In this document: piece after piece, positions 39,222 through 49,600 of the stretch
How positions within the stretch are numbered: the first letter of the stretch is position 1
How the letters are laid out: each line of letters starts with the position of its first letter
From: Chloropicon primus
Lineage: Eukaryota > Chlorophyta > Chloropicophyceae > Chloropicales > Chloropicaceae
Reading direction: 5' to 3'
DNA length: 64,000 nt
NCBI GenBank assembly: GCA_023205875.1
Contig: CP060771.1
Location: 1-64,000 of the forward strand
The notes under the pieces: generated by a model
Databases searched by the model: none
What the model was told of the DNA's origin: nothing
The model's input: only the letters and a program-made list of their open reading frames with translations
Program-made: the position numbers and the translations under genes

Positions 39222-39247
39222 AAAACCTAAAACCTAAAAAACCTAAT
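39222..39247. repeat. Interstitial telomere-like sequence
   Basis: CTAAAACCTAAAACCTAAAAAACC is in the same register and two-C form as the terminal array and sits about 39 kb inside the chromosome. Confidence 0.8.
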
Positions 39248-39359
39248 CTTATCCTAAACAGGATCTCCAATTGGTTCGCCTAGCCAACCAGGACGAACGA
39301 GAACTTGAGGAGGTGAGTAGACGACGACAATGGCGACGGGTCCACGAGGTGCAAGATTA

Positions 39360-39409
39360 GATGAAAAGATCGTCTCCGCAGCTTTCCAAAGAGCTCTCAC
39401 TCGAAAGAA
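39360..39409 (-). promoter_or_regulatory. Conserved palindromic element, copy d
   Basis: Read on the minus strand, TCGAGTGAGA leads into GCTCTTTGGAAAGCTG, then CGGAGACGATCTTTTCATC. It is about 377 bp upstream of the CAS-like ATG, in opposite orientation. Confidence 0.55.
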
Positions 39410-39772
39410 ATGACGTCGGAATGAGAATGGGAGGAACTGAAACAAGATTTTTGATGGCCTTCTTCGTCCTTGGGTTTTGATGGATGATGTTCCCAGTCCG
39501 TTTGGAAAGGTGAGTTCCAGGCGACGCGGAAGGGTTTGGCGGGCAGAAGGGTCGCCAGTGTCATAGCCTCCATCCGTTCCTCTTTCCTTGGACCCCTCTC
39601 TCCAAGGGAATGACGTGGTGACTGACAGATTTACAGATACAGATCCCTTTCGTTTTGGTGTTGTGTTGTGTGTTGTGCAGCGGCTTGGTCGACTCAAGCG
39701 ACGCCCAGCGTTCGGAATTGAGGCAAAGGAGAAGCCTCGAAGCGTTGGGACTGGAATCGATTTCGTTTCACG

Positions 39773-42700
39773 ATGAATGGCCAACTTCTGACGCGGCGTG
39801 GGCCGGTGAAGCACGTGGAGAAGAGCGGAGTGAAGTGGACGGGAACCCAGAACAACGCGTCGTGTCGGAGGAGGAGTGCGAGACGGCAGCAGAACAGAAA
39901 GGACAGGGTGCACCTTAAGGCATGGAAGGGTCTGAGCCTGGGTGACATGGCCCTTGACACGTCGTCATCGACGAAGCCAACACCCCCAAGCGATGCGATG
40001 AAGAAATACTTGGAGATGACGCAGGGAAGTCAGCAGCCCAAGGCTCCCCCGGAGCAGAAAGGCCTCTTTGAGTTCAACTTTAAGATGCCAAAGATGGAGA
40101 TGCCGAAAGAGGAGGCGCCCTCGAGCGCACCGGAGCCTCCTGCGGTTGTGGACAAGGTGCAGCCCTTGGACATCATCGAGACTCCCCCCCCGGACACGGC
40201 GGCAACTCCAGACGTGATGCCCAAGTTCGAAGCGCCCAAGTTCTCCATGCCCAAGTTTGAGGCACCCAAGATGCCAAAGATGGAGGTGCCAAAGATGGAG
40301 ATGCCAAAGATGGAGGCGCCCTCGAGCGCACCGGAGCCTCCTGCGGTTGTGGACAAGGTGCAGCCCTTGGACATCATTGAGACTCCCCCCGCGGACACGG
40401 CGGCAACTCCAGACGTGATGCCCAAGTTCGAAGCGCCCAAGTTCGAGGCACCCAAGTTCGAGGCGCCCAAGTTCGAAGCGCCCAAGTTCTCCATGCCCAA
40501 GTTTGAGGCACCCAAGATGCCAAAGATGGAAGTGCCAAAGATGGAGGCGCCCTCGAGCGCACCGGAGCCTCCTGCGGTTGTGGACAAGGTGCAGCCCTTG
40601 GACATCATTGAGACTCCCCCCGCGGACACGGCGGCAACTCCAGACGTGATGCCCAAGTTCGAAGCGCCCAAGTTCGAGGCACCCAAGTTCGAGGCGCCCA
40701 AGTTCGAAGCGCCCAAGTTCTCCATGCCCAAGTTTGAGGCACCCAAGATGCCAAAGATGGAAGTGCCAAAGATGGAAGTGCCAAAGATGGAGATGCCAAA
40801 GATGGAGGCGCCCTCGAGCGCACCGGAGCCTCCTGCGGTTGTGGACAAGGTGCAGCCCTTGGACATCATCGAGACTCCCCCCGCGGACACGGCGGCAACT
40901 CCAACCCCAACCCCGCCAAGCGACGCCTTGAAGAAGTACATGGACATGACGCAGGGAACCCAGCAGCCAGAAGCCCCGGCAGCCGCTCCACAAGGAGGCT
41001 TTGAGATGCCCAAGTTCGAAGCGCCCAAGTTCTCTATGCCCAAGTTTGAGGCACCCAAGATGCCAAAGATGGAGGTGCCAAAGATGGAGATGCCTTCCAT
41101 GCCTGAGCTTCCAGCTGCTCCAGAAGCTCCAAGTGCTCCAAGTACTCCGGAACCTGCATCTCCTCTGTCGTGGAGAACGTGCAGCCCTTGGACATCATCG
41201 AGGCTCCCCCCGCGGACACGGCGGCAACTCCAGACGTGATGCCCAAGTTCGAAGCGCCCAAGTTCGAGGCACCCAAATTCGAGGCGCCCAAGTTCGAAGC
41301 GCCCAAGTTCGAGGCGCCCAAGTTCTCCATGCCCAAGTTTGAGGCACCCAAGATGCCAAAGATGGAGGTGCCAAAGATGGAAGTGCCAAAGATGGAGATG
41401 CCAAAGATGGAGATGCCTTCCATGCCTGAGCTTCCAGCTGCTCCAGAAGCTCCAAGTGCTCCAAGTACTCCGGAACCTGGATCTCCTCCTGTCGTGGAGA
41501 ACGTGCAGCCCTTGGACATCATGGAGACTCCCCCTGTCGTGGAGAACGTGCAGCCCTTGGACATCATCGAGACTCCCCCCGCGGACACGCCGGCAACTCC
41601 AGACGTGATGCCCAAGTTCGAAGCGCCCAAGTTCGAGGCACCCAAATTCGAGGCGCCCAAGTTCGAAGCGCCCAAGTTCGAGGCGCCCAAGTTCTCCATG
41701 CCCAAGTTTGAGGCACCCAAGATGCCAAAGATGGAGGTGCCAAAGATGGAAGTGCCAAAGATGGAGATGCCAAAGATGGAGATGCCTTCCATGCCTGAGC
41801 TTCCAGCTGCTCCAGAAGCTCCAAGTGCTCCAAGTACTCCGGAACCTGGATCTCCTCCTGTCGTGGAGAACGTGCAGCCCTTGGACATCATGGAGACTCC
41901 CCCTGTCGTGGAGAACGTGCAGCCCTTGGACATCATCGAGACTCCCCCCGCGGACACGGCGCCCCCTCCAAGCACCATCGAAGTTGAGCCAGCACCACCG
42001 GCGCCGTCAGTCCCAGCTCCTGCTGAGGTCATAGAAGCGCCACCTGCGGCGGCTCCTGAGATCCCCGTGACTCCTCAGCCAGAGGAAGCATCCGGCCTTG
42101 CTCAGCAGAAGTATTTGGAGATGACGGGAGGAAAGGGGGCAGGTGCCGGCGCCGACAGCCAAATGAATTTGGAGATGCCAAAGCTGGATGAGCTCGAGCT
42201 GCCGAAGATCGAGCTCCCTGACGTTGGGTCGGCGATCTCCAACCTCAAGTCCCAGGTGCAAGAGTCCATCGGTAATGTGGACATTCCAGAGGCACCCAAG
42301 CTGCCGGAGGTCCCCAGCTTCATCAAGGATTTTGAACCTGGCTCCGCCGTGTCTGCGGCAAAGGACCAAGCTTTGGATTACCTCCACTCCTTGCCCTTGC
42401 CCGAACCAGTGAACCAAGCGATAGACACTGCCGCAAGCCAGGATCCCAAAGTGTACACGGCGCTCGCTCAATACGGGTTGCCGCTCTTGGCTTTGCTTCT
42501 TTGGAACGACAAGTATGCGGGCTACGCTGGGATCATCTCCCCAAGAAAGATAATCAAGGAGCTGCTCGACGAGAATTCCGATTGCGTTTTGATCGACCTG
42601 CGAGACGACGTGCAGAGGGAGAATGATGGCATCCCAGATCTGAAATTCAAGGCCAGGGAGAGGGTGCAAGCCATCCCTTTCCAAGGGACTGTCCAGGTCG

Positions 42701-43290
42701 CTGCGGGTACGATGAAGAAGGTGTCCTCTGGGGCAACCAAGCTGCAGATCGAGCTCACGGCTCTCCTCGTGTCTTCCCTGCGAGCCATCGATCCAAAGAA
42801 GACGAAAATTTTCTTGATGACCAGCAACAAGTCGACCACCAACGGTGCGGCAAAGGACCTTGCCAGGAGGCTGAGGAAAAAGGGGTGTAAGAGGCCATAC
42901 ATCATGGAAGGCGGCTTCAGGGAGTGGGAGAGGGAGGGCTTGCCTGTGGTGTACGACACGGCAAATTACCAGAAGGGCACGATCAAAGTTGTTTCCGACA
43001 GGGCAGAAATCTTGGCGTCCGAAGCCTCTGAGATCATCGCAGACCCAGTCGTTGCTGTGGGTGCCGCGCTGGGTGCCGGCGGGTTGGGCCTCGCGCTGCT
43101 GAATTACCACTACGTCTTGCAATTCATCGGAGTCTCGGTAGTCTTGGCCAACTCTGCTTCGTACTTGTTTGGTTTTGACAACAAGGAGGCCCTTTGGGGG
43201 GATATGGAGGGCAACATCGGGGATGTCCTGGACAAATCATCCAAGCTGGCCTCGCAGGCCAAGAAACTCACAGATAAAGGCAGAGAGTGA
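39773..43290 (+). CDS. CAS-like thylakoid rhodanese-domain protein with a long Pro/Lys/Glu repeat region (one frame break)
   Basis: A basic leader of about 60 residues (plastid transit peptide) is followed by PSDAMKKYLEMTQG, a motif that recurs twice later. A huge repeat region (40080-41960) holds PKFEAPK and PKMEVPKMEM pentads alternating with VDKVQPLDIIETPPADTAATP blocks. The C-terminal third has a TM helix (VYTALAQYGLPLLALLLW). It then has a rhodanese-like domain (IISPRKIIKELLDENSDCVLIDLRDD to MEGGFREWEREG) without a catalytic Cys, and a second hydrophobic region. This matches green-lineage CAS/TROL proteins of the thylakoid, linked to Ca signalling and photo-acclimation. The frame shifts by one base near 41160-41170, where one repeat reads CTCCTCTGTC and its sister copies CTCCTCCTGTC. 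This could be a sequencing error or a real lesion. Confidence 0.85.
41181..41918 (+). repeat. Two near-identical 369-bp coding repeats
   Basis: GCAGCCCTTGGACATCATCG begins at 41181, 41550 and 41919, exactly 369 bp (123 codons) apart. The two complete units differ at very few positions. They lie within the repeat region of the CAS-like gene. Confidence 0.93.
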
Positions 43291-43967
43291 TTTTTTTCCC
43301 TTTTCATTAAAAAGTCTGTAAAACAAGCTAACCAGTAGTAGTCTACCACCAAACACCCATCAGATCAGATCAGAGAGAGAAAGAGAGAGAGAGAGAGAGA
43401 GGTCTCACCGCCACCACCACGCCTTGGTGTATTCTTCCCTTCCTCCTATCATGGTGGTTGTCTCCTCCCTGCTGCTAGCAGCTTGTGTACAGAGTCAGAG
43501 AGCGAACAGAGAAGAGAGTCAAAGAGAGAGAGAGAGAGAGAGAATGAGACAAGGGAAGGGATGGAAGCATTCCATGTCTATCCTTGATGTGATGCTAATG
43601 CTCCCCTCCATGTTTCCATGTCTCCTTGTTCTTCCTCCTGGATGGATTTGGGTGTATCTCCTTGTACACTTGTTGCGAGACTTCAGTCAACGAAGGCACG
43701 AGGCGATCAACATCAACGGCACCAAAGAAGCGGAGGAGAGCGTGACGCCCATCCATTGTGTGTGAGGTCCCTGGCTGGAGACACAAGAGAGGGGACTCGG
43801 GGCCACAAGTATCAACACATTAGCACCGGCCTATCGCTTTGAACACGGCCAAGACTCTGCCTTTGGATTGAATTCAGAGAATCTTGGAACTCAAGGCCAA
43901 GGTTGGCTGACTCTGCCTTTGGTTTGGTGCAGCAGCGAGACAAGTTGTGAAGAGGAGAAGGATTGTG
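43291..43967. other. Intergenic region
   Basis: No convincing gene is seen. (GA)n runs lie at 43374-43400 and 43521-43542. An open frame at 43424-43765 lacks an ATG at its start and has low-complexity composition. ACTCTGCCTTTGG is repeated at 43854 and 43910. Confidence 0.55.
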
Positions 43968-45857
43968 ATGGAGAGCGGGACTCTGATGACGAACGTGGGT
44001 CAGCCGAGCCCACCGAGGGCGGACTCGAGGACGAGCGACGACGCTCCGGTACTTGTGCCGAACGACAACTCGGCAACGTCCTTGGAGAACGTTGTATCCC
44101 AAGACTCTTTGAAGGGTGCAGGTGTCCAAGGTGCGGCGGACTTGGGGCCGAGTGGGGATGCACAAGCCCATAAGCAGTTCCCGACGATCAAGCCGTTCCA
44201 GATGCCCTCGGATGACGACCTGTTCACGCTGAGGGAGCAGGAGAGAGAGATGAAGCGCATGGAGAGACAGAGGAACAAGAACCTTCAGGTGCAAGACAAG
44301 ACAACTTTCAGTAGCCGCATGTCGAGGACGTGTCCAAGTGACAAGAGCATGAACACCATTGTGAATCCTAGCGGGACGGCTACGGGAGCGGCCGGCATGA
44401 AACCTGTTGGGACGACGGGCGGACAGTTTGGCAAGTCTGGGTTGTCTGGCGCGACGTCCCAGCAGCTTGTGTCGCAGAGGACGAGGCTGGAGAGGGAGAA
44501 CATGTCTGACTTCATCGCGAAGAAGAGAGAGATCTTCTTGGTGCAGATGTCCCTCGACACCAAGAGGGCTGAGATCAGGAAGCTGGAGGAGAGGGCCTTG
44601 CAGAGAGAGGAGGCCCTGAGGAGGTCCGAGTCCATGCTCGAGGAGGACAAGCTGAGGTTCGAGGAGTTCCTGCGAGAGAACGACGAGAAGGTGAAGGAAG
44701 CCATCACCAAGGCAGAGGTCGAGACAAAGGCGAAGCAGGACAAGGTCAATGAGATCAAGAGGCTGAACGCCGCCATCGCGACCTTGAGGAGTGAGCTCAA
44801 CAAGTACGAAGAGCAGCTCGAGGACTGTCGAAAGTACAAGCAGTTCTTGGATTACTTGACCCCGTCAGAGTGGTTCGCGCAGCAGGACGAGAAGAGGAAG
44901 GAGCTGATAGAGAAGCGGCAAAAGGCTTTCAAGGAGAAGCTTGAAGCCTGGGACGAGGACCAGAGGAAGGCGATGGAAGCCGTTACGGCAGCCGAGCAGC
45001 TCCTGGAGAAGGCGAGGACCCAGCAGGAGGTGGACATGAACGAGAAGGCCCTGTCCAGAGCCAGGGAGAGCTTGGCTGAGGCCCAGAAGGCCCCAAAGCC
45101 GGTTCAGCCCACGTCCTACCTGACGGACGAGGAAGAGGAGCAGCTCTCCAGCGAGATGCACTTCAAGCACCCGCAACAACTCTTGGACATCTTTGCCCAG
45201 CTTGAGGAGCAGAACCTCTTCCTGATTCAGAACTGTCAGGAGACGGAGGAGGCTTTGGAGGAGCTCAAGACCAAGTACAGGGAAACGAAGCAGCAGATGG
45301 ACGCGGAGATCAAGGGCCTCGACAGCCAAATATCCTCCCTCGAGTCGTCCATCGGAGTGGAGGAGGAGAAGTCTCGACTCCTTCGGTCTCTCACCGACGG
45401 CACCGAGTCAAAGACCAGCGTGGCCAACGGGAAGACCAGTGAAGGAACTTCGCTGGAGGCCCTCTCCGCCAAGGTCTCAGAAGTCTACGTTCGCTGCGGC
45501 TTTGACAACGACGCGAGTTTGAGCACGCTGCAGATGCTCACGAACATCGAAGCGAAGTTGGACGAGTACTTTTCGATCATCGAGACCATGCCGACCGAGT
45601 TCGTGGAGCAGGCCGAGAAGGCCAAGGAGAAGGAGAGGAGGCAAAGGGCCAGGGAGGAGAAGCTTGAGCAGCAGAAGAGGGAGCAAGAGAGGAGGGTCCA
45701 GCGATCCTTGGAGAGAGCACAGGCACCTGTCATGAAGAAGACGGGCAAGCCTGTGATGTTCAGGTCTCACGTTGTGAAGAAGAAGGTGGTCGGGTCCAAG
45801 AACGTCAAGAAGAACGACGAGGAAGCTGAGCTCGAAGCTTTCCTTGGCCGTGTATAG
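43968..45857 (+). CDS. CFAP100: CFAP100/MIA1-family cilia protein (CCDC37-like)
   Basis: The first ATG (43968) gives 629 aa. The family N-terminus is NPF-like: PFQMPSDDDLFTLREQERE, then DKTTFSSRM. The core signature MSDFIAKKREIFLVQMSLDTKRAEIRKLEERA (44500-44595) begins a long coiled coil that runs through RKYKQFLDYLTPSEWF and the HPQQLLDIFAQLEEQNLFLIQ segment. A basic coiled C-terminus ends in DEEAELEAFLGRV. In Chlamydomonas, MIA1/FAP100 forms the modifier-of-inner-arms complex with FAP73, which regulates inner dynein arms. Its presence argues for a motile cilium. Confidence 0.93.
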   Translation: MESGTLMTNVGQPSPPRADSRTSDDAPVLVPNDNSATSLENVVSQDSLKGAGVQGAADLGPSGDAQAHKQFPTIKPFQMPSDDDLFTLREQEREMKRMERQRNKNLQVQDKTTFSSRMSRTCPSDKSMNTIVNPSGTATGAAGMKPVGTTGGQFGKSGLSGATSQQLVSQRTRLERENMSDFIAKKREIFLVQMSLDTKRAEIRKLEERALQREEALRRSESMLEEDKLRFEEFLRENDEKVKEAITKAEVETKAKQDKVNEIKRLNAAIATLRSELNKYEEQLEDCRKYKQFLDYLTPSEWFAQQDEKRKELIEKRQKAFKEKLEAWDEDQRKAMEAVTAAEQLLEKARTQQEVDMNEKALSRARESLAEAQKAPKPVQPTSYLTDEEEEQLSSEMHFKHPQQLLDIFAQLEEQNLFLIQNCQETEEALEELKTKYRETKQQMDAEIKGLDSQISSLESSIGVEEEKSRLLRSLTDGTESKTSVANGKTSEGTSLEALSAKVSEVYVRCGFDNDASLSTLQMLTNIEAKLDEYFSIIETMPTEFVEQAEKAKEKERRQRAREEKLEQQKREQERRVQRSLERAQAPVMKKTGKPVMFRSHVVKKKVVGSKNVKKNDEEAELEAFLGRV

Positions 45858-46609
45858 AGAAGGCCAATCAATCGCCACACAAAATAATCAAATCAAATCC
45901 ATCCACTTGTAACCTATCGACAGTACACCATTTTGCATCAGCAGAAATAGGATATTGGTTGGTCCCAAAGACACTGGGGTGACCCTTTCCCCTTTCCCTG
46001 CGTCCTCCCTCCAGTCTTCACCAGCGATGGCTCCGTGAGAGCCCCGAGGCCCTTCCTCCTCTCGTCCTCCTCCTCTCGTCCTCCTCCTCTCCCCTGATGC
46101 TTGATCATGCTGCTGCTGCTGCTGCTGGGCTTCTCCCTCGTCGCCTAGCCGTTGGTCTGTGCATCTGATGTGGTTTACAATATTGTAAATTATTGTAAAT
46201 TATAGAAAGAGGGGAAGGAAGAGAGCGCAGAGCGCAGAGAGCAAGAGAGACATCACCAGAACTCCCTCACAAGCCGACCAAGGCGAGGCATGACTGAGGC
46301 AGGGAGGGAGGACACAAGGTGAACTAAAGCCGACACAATAGTAATAGTATACGACACGATAACGATACGATAACGATACGCACGTGTGGAGGTGTCAGTG
46401 CCGCACACAAGACAGCAAGACTTTGCCTTTGCGGTGAGGAGTCTGTTGTTGTGCCCGCCGGCAGGAGGAGAGAGAAGGACCAAGACGAGACTTGCCTTGT
46501 GACCGGCGGTTTGGGACAAAGGGTATAGGGAATTTCAACACGAGTGAGGCTCGGGACGTTGGAGAAGTAGGTCTGGTGACGAAGGCAGTGGCCCGAGGAA
46601 AGGGAAACC
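45858..46609. other. Intergenic region
   Basis: No gene is seen. A/T-rich TATTGTAAATTATTG (46180-46205) may be the 3' end of CFAP100. (CTCGTCCTC)n lies at 46060-46095, and GATAACGATACGATAACG is repeated at about 46357-46380. Confidence 0.55.
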
Positions 46610-49600
46610 ATGTCCAAGTATTCTTTCTGGCTGCTCAAGCCGCACCAGAAGCCGGTGTCTTGCCAATTTGAGATTACGGAGGGCACTGGAGTGCGTCTGC
46701 TCCGTGACTCGGGAGGGCAACTTTTCAAGTTCACTTTCGAGAAGATTGTCAAGTGGAACCTAGGGAGGGACCCGAACTTCTTGGAGCTTCAGATACAGAT
46801 AGGCAAGACTGGTCCTGCAGGTAGCCTCAAGTTCCAAGTGAAAGATGGCACGTCCACTGACGACATCCACAACATCTTGGAGATAATCACGAGGTGCAAG
46901 GGAGGAGCAAGTGACGGGCAAGGTTCTAAGCCAAAGGCTTCATCCGTTCATGAGAAGACCAACGTGGAGAGGAAGAAGGAGGCCGAAGACATTCAGAGGG
47001 CCTCCAAGGAAAAGCTCAAGAAAATCAAGGAGGAGAGAAAACAGCAGTCCATGGTGCTGCAGCAAGCGAACGTGACCGTGGCCCCTCCCAAGAAGGACGC
47101 CGAGGCGATCAAGGACAGGATGGCACACCACAAGAAGAGCATCCAGATGAAGGTGGAGAGAAAGAGAAGTTTCGCTGTCACGACAAAAGAGCCGCAGAAA
47201 GAGGAGCAACCCAAGAAGGACCCTCCACCGCCTCCGCCTCCCAAGACGACCGAGAAGGCAAGGCGCAAAGCAAGCTCGAGGGCGTCCATCTACTCCTTGG
47301 CGAGCAGTTCGAACTACGAAGAGGAAGAGGAAGAGGGCTCGCCAGCCAAGGACGCCGTCCCTCAAGCTCCTCCACCAAAGCCCGCGGCGCAAGCATTGAA
47401 GCCAAAGGTGATGAAGAAAGCAAGGCAACCTTCCGGGATCATGCCAGCCTCTCGGGTGGTGTCCAAGGCCAAGCCACCGCCACCCTCGCTGTCAGCAATT
47501 GGAGAGGATGAAGGAGAGGAGGACAAGGGCGCCGCGAAGAGAAAGTCGGTTCCACCACCACCTCCAACCAGCCCAAGCCCGAGGAAACTGTCTTCTATTG
47601 CCGCCTCGTCTGCGACAAAGCCCCCTCCTCCTCCGAAGCCTTCGCCTCAGGCGGAACAGAAGAAGAAGATGAGCTTGGTCCAAGCAAGGAGGAGCATGTT
47701 CCAGCAGATGGACGGTGATTCGAACGTGAGGTCGAGCATAAGGTCAAGATCACCTTCACCGAAGCCAGGAGTGCGGAAAGAGGAAGCGGAGGGTGCTGCC
47801 ACGCCTCCGACCCCAGCTGCGCCTTCAGCGGCTCCGGCGTCCCCACCGCCATCACAGAAGAAGAAGACACCGCCCCCACCTGCTCCTGCTGCTGCAGACC
47901 CAAGCGCGAGCAGCGAACAGGTGGCTCGGAGTCCTCCAAAGGCAGAGAGCAATGCCGGCAACAGCGCGGCGGCTCAGGACACCGTTCCCGTGGCCGAGAA
48001 GCGGCCCAAGAGAGGATCTTTCATGCTGAACAAAATCGATGCCTCGAGCCAACCAGACTTGGCCGAGGCCAAGTCCACGATCAACATGCTCAAGATGGAG
48101 CTGCAGAAGCAGATGGAGAAGAGCCAGAGCATCGAGAAGAAGCTGGTCGACGCGAATACTGAGCTGGGAACCGTTACATCCAAGTACGACAGTGCCGTAA
48201 GGGAGAGGGACGCGTACCTTGAGGAGATCACAAGCTTGAAGAAAGCGAAACTGTCGCTGGAAGAGCAGCAAAAGGCAGGAGATTCTGGCGCGGGTCCAGA
48301 TTCAGAGGAGAACTCAAATCTCAGAGAGGAGAACTCAAACCTTTTGCAGTCCGAGGCCCTTCTTCTCAGGTCCGTAGTCGATGCAAGCGAGCGGCTCGGG
48401 GCTCTCAGAAACCGGTTGTGGCAAGTCTGCGAAGTCGGTGAGGAGGCTCCTGAGGGCGAGGAGTCAGAGGCAGATGACGCGGACGCCGATTTGCAGGAGC
48501 TCAGGCGCACCATCACCTCCCTGGCAAAGGCCGTGGAGACGATGGAGTCTGAAAAGCTGGAGAGGGAGGAAGAGAAGCAGCACCTGGAGAAGAAGCTCAA
48601 GAGAGAGCAGGGTCACAAGAAGAAGATGGAGCAGCAAATCAAGGAAGAGGGGGAGGTCACTTCTGCGCTCATGACCGAAGCGGAGGCCGCTGCGATCGAG
48701 GGGGAGGACATGAGGTCCATGATGGAGGAGTTCAAGCGAATTGCCGAGGAGAGGTCGAACGATCTGGAAAGCATGCAGATGCAGAAGGACCAGGCCTACA
48801 GCGAGCTGGCGAGAGTCACTAGGGATTACGATTTGCTCCGTGCAAACGTTGAGGAGTCCGTGGAGAAGGCCATTGCCGAAGAGCGGACGAAGAGTGTTGC
48901 TCACCTAAAGTCAGAGCTCTCGAAGGAGAAGCAAAAGTACGAGGGAATGCTTGAGGACTTGCTTCGGGACGAGGAAGAGAGGTCCAAGATGGAGGAGGAC
49001 CAAGCCGAGGAAATCGAGAAGCAGGTGGCGCAGGCACTGAAGGAGAACGAGAAGGTTCTTCAAGAGAGGCTGAATGAGCTCGAAGCTGAATTTGCTTCCA
49101 AGATGCAAAGTCAGGAGCAGGCAGGCAAAGCGGAGCAGGACGGCGCCTTGGACGAGGCGAAGGCCGAGTTGGAAGCGTCCAACGCTAAAGTGGGTTCCCT
49201 CGAAAAGGAGCTCCAAAAGGCGAAGGACAGGAACGCCAAGGACAAGGAGAACCTCGTTCGAATGAAGAGCGAGATCAGGGTGCTCTCTGCGAGGACGAGT
49301 AGCGCGTACCGGGCGGTGGAATCCTTCGTCGACCAGTCGACGACTTTTGCCGATTCTTCCATCTCTGCGCTTTTGCAAAAGTCCGAGGACTTCTTGCAGT
49401 CTGTTGAGAGGGAAGCATCCGAAGTGCTTACCGCACTGGAGGAGGAGATCGAGGAGGTCTCTAACGAGCTCAACTCTCATTTCCCAATGCCCAGCACCAT
49501 TGACATGTCTCCCTCCTCGACGGAGATGTCCCCGATGTCGAAAACGGGGCCAGAAGAGGACGAGGGCGAGGACGAAGGCGACGTTACGGAAGTTACGTCA

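Larger units (their letters stand above)
38815..39772. other. Divergent intergenic region with two palindromic elements and telomere-like DNA
   Basis: No gene is supported in these 958 bp. Two elements of the palindromic family face each other at 39079 and 39396, and an interstitial telomere-like stretch lies between them. A possible 5' intron of the CAS-like gene (GTGAGT near 39507, TGTGCAG near 39680) cannot be settled. Confidence 0.6.

Noticed and set aside
39965-41100. Minus-strand repeat proteins (ASNLGAS and RTWAPRTWV patterns)
   Set aside because: These are reverse-complement readings of the KFEAP repeats of the CAS-like gene.
40080-41960. CRISPR-like or satellite array
   Set aside because: The repeats are in-frame codon repeats of varying length without spacer structure, in a eukaryotic coding gene.
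43424-43765. 113-codon frame with hydrophobic stretches
   Set aside because: It does not start with ATG, contains a (GA)n run and lacks recognisable motifs.
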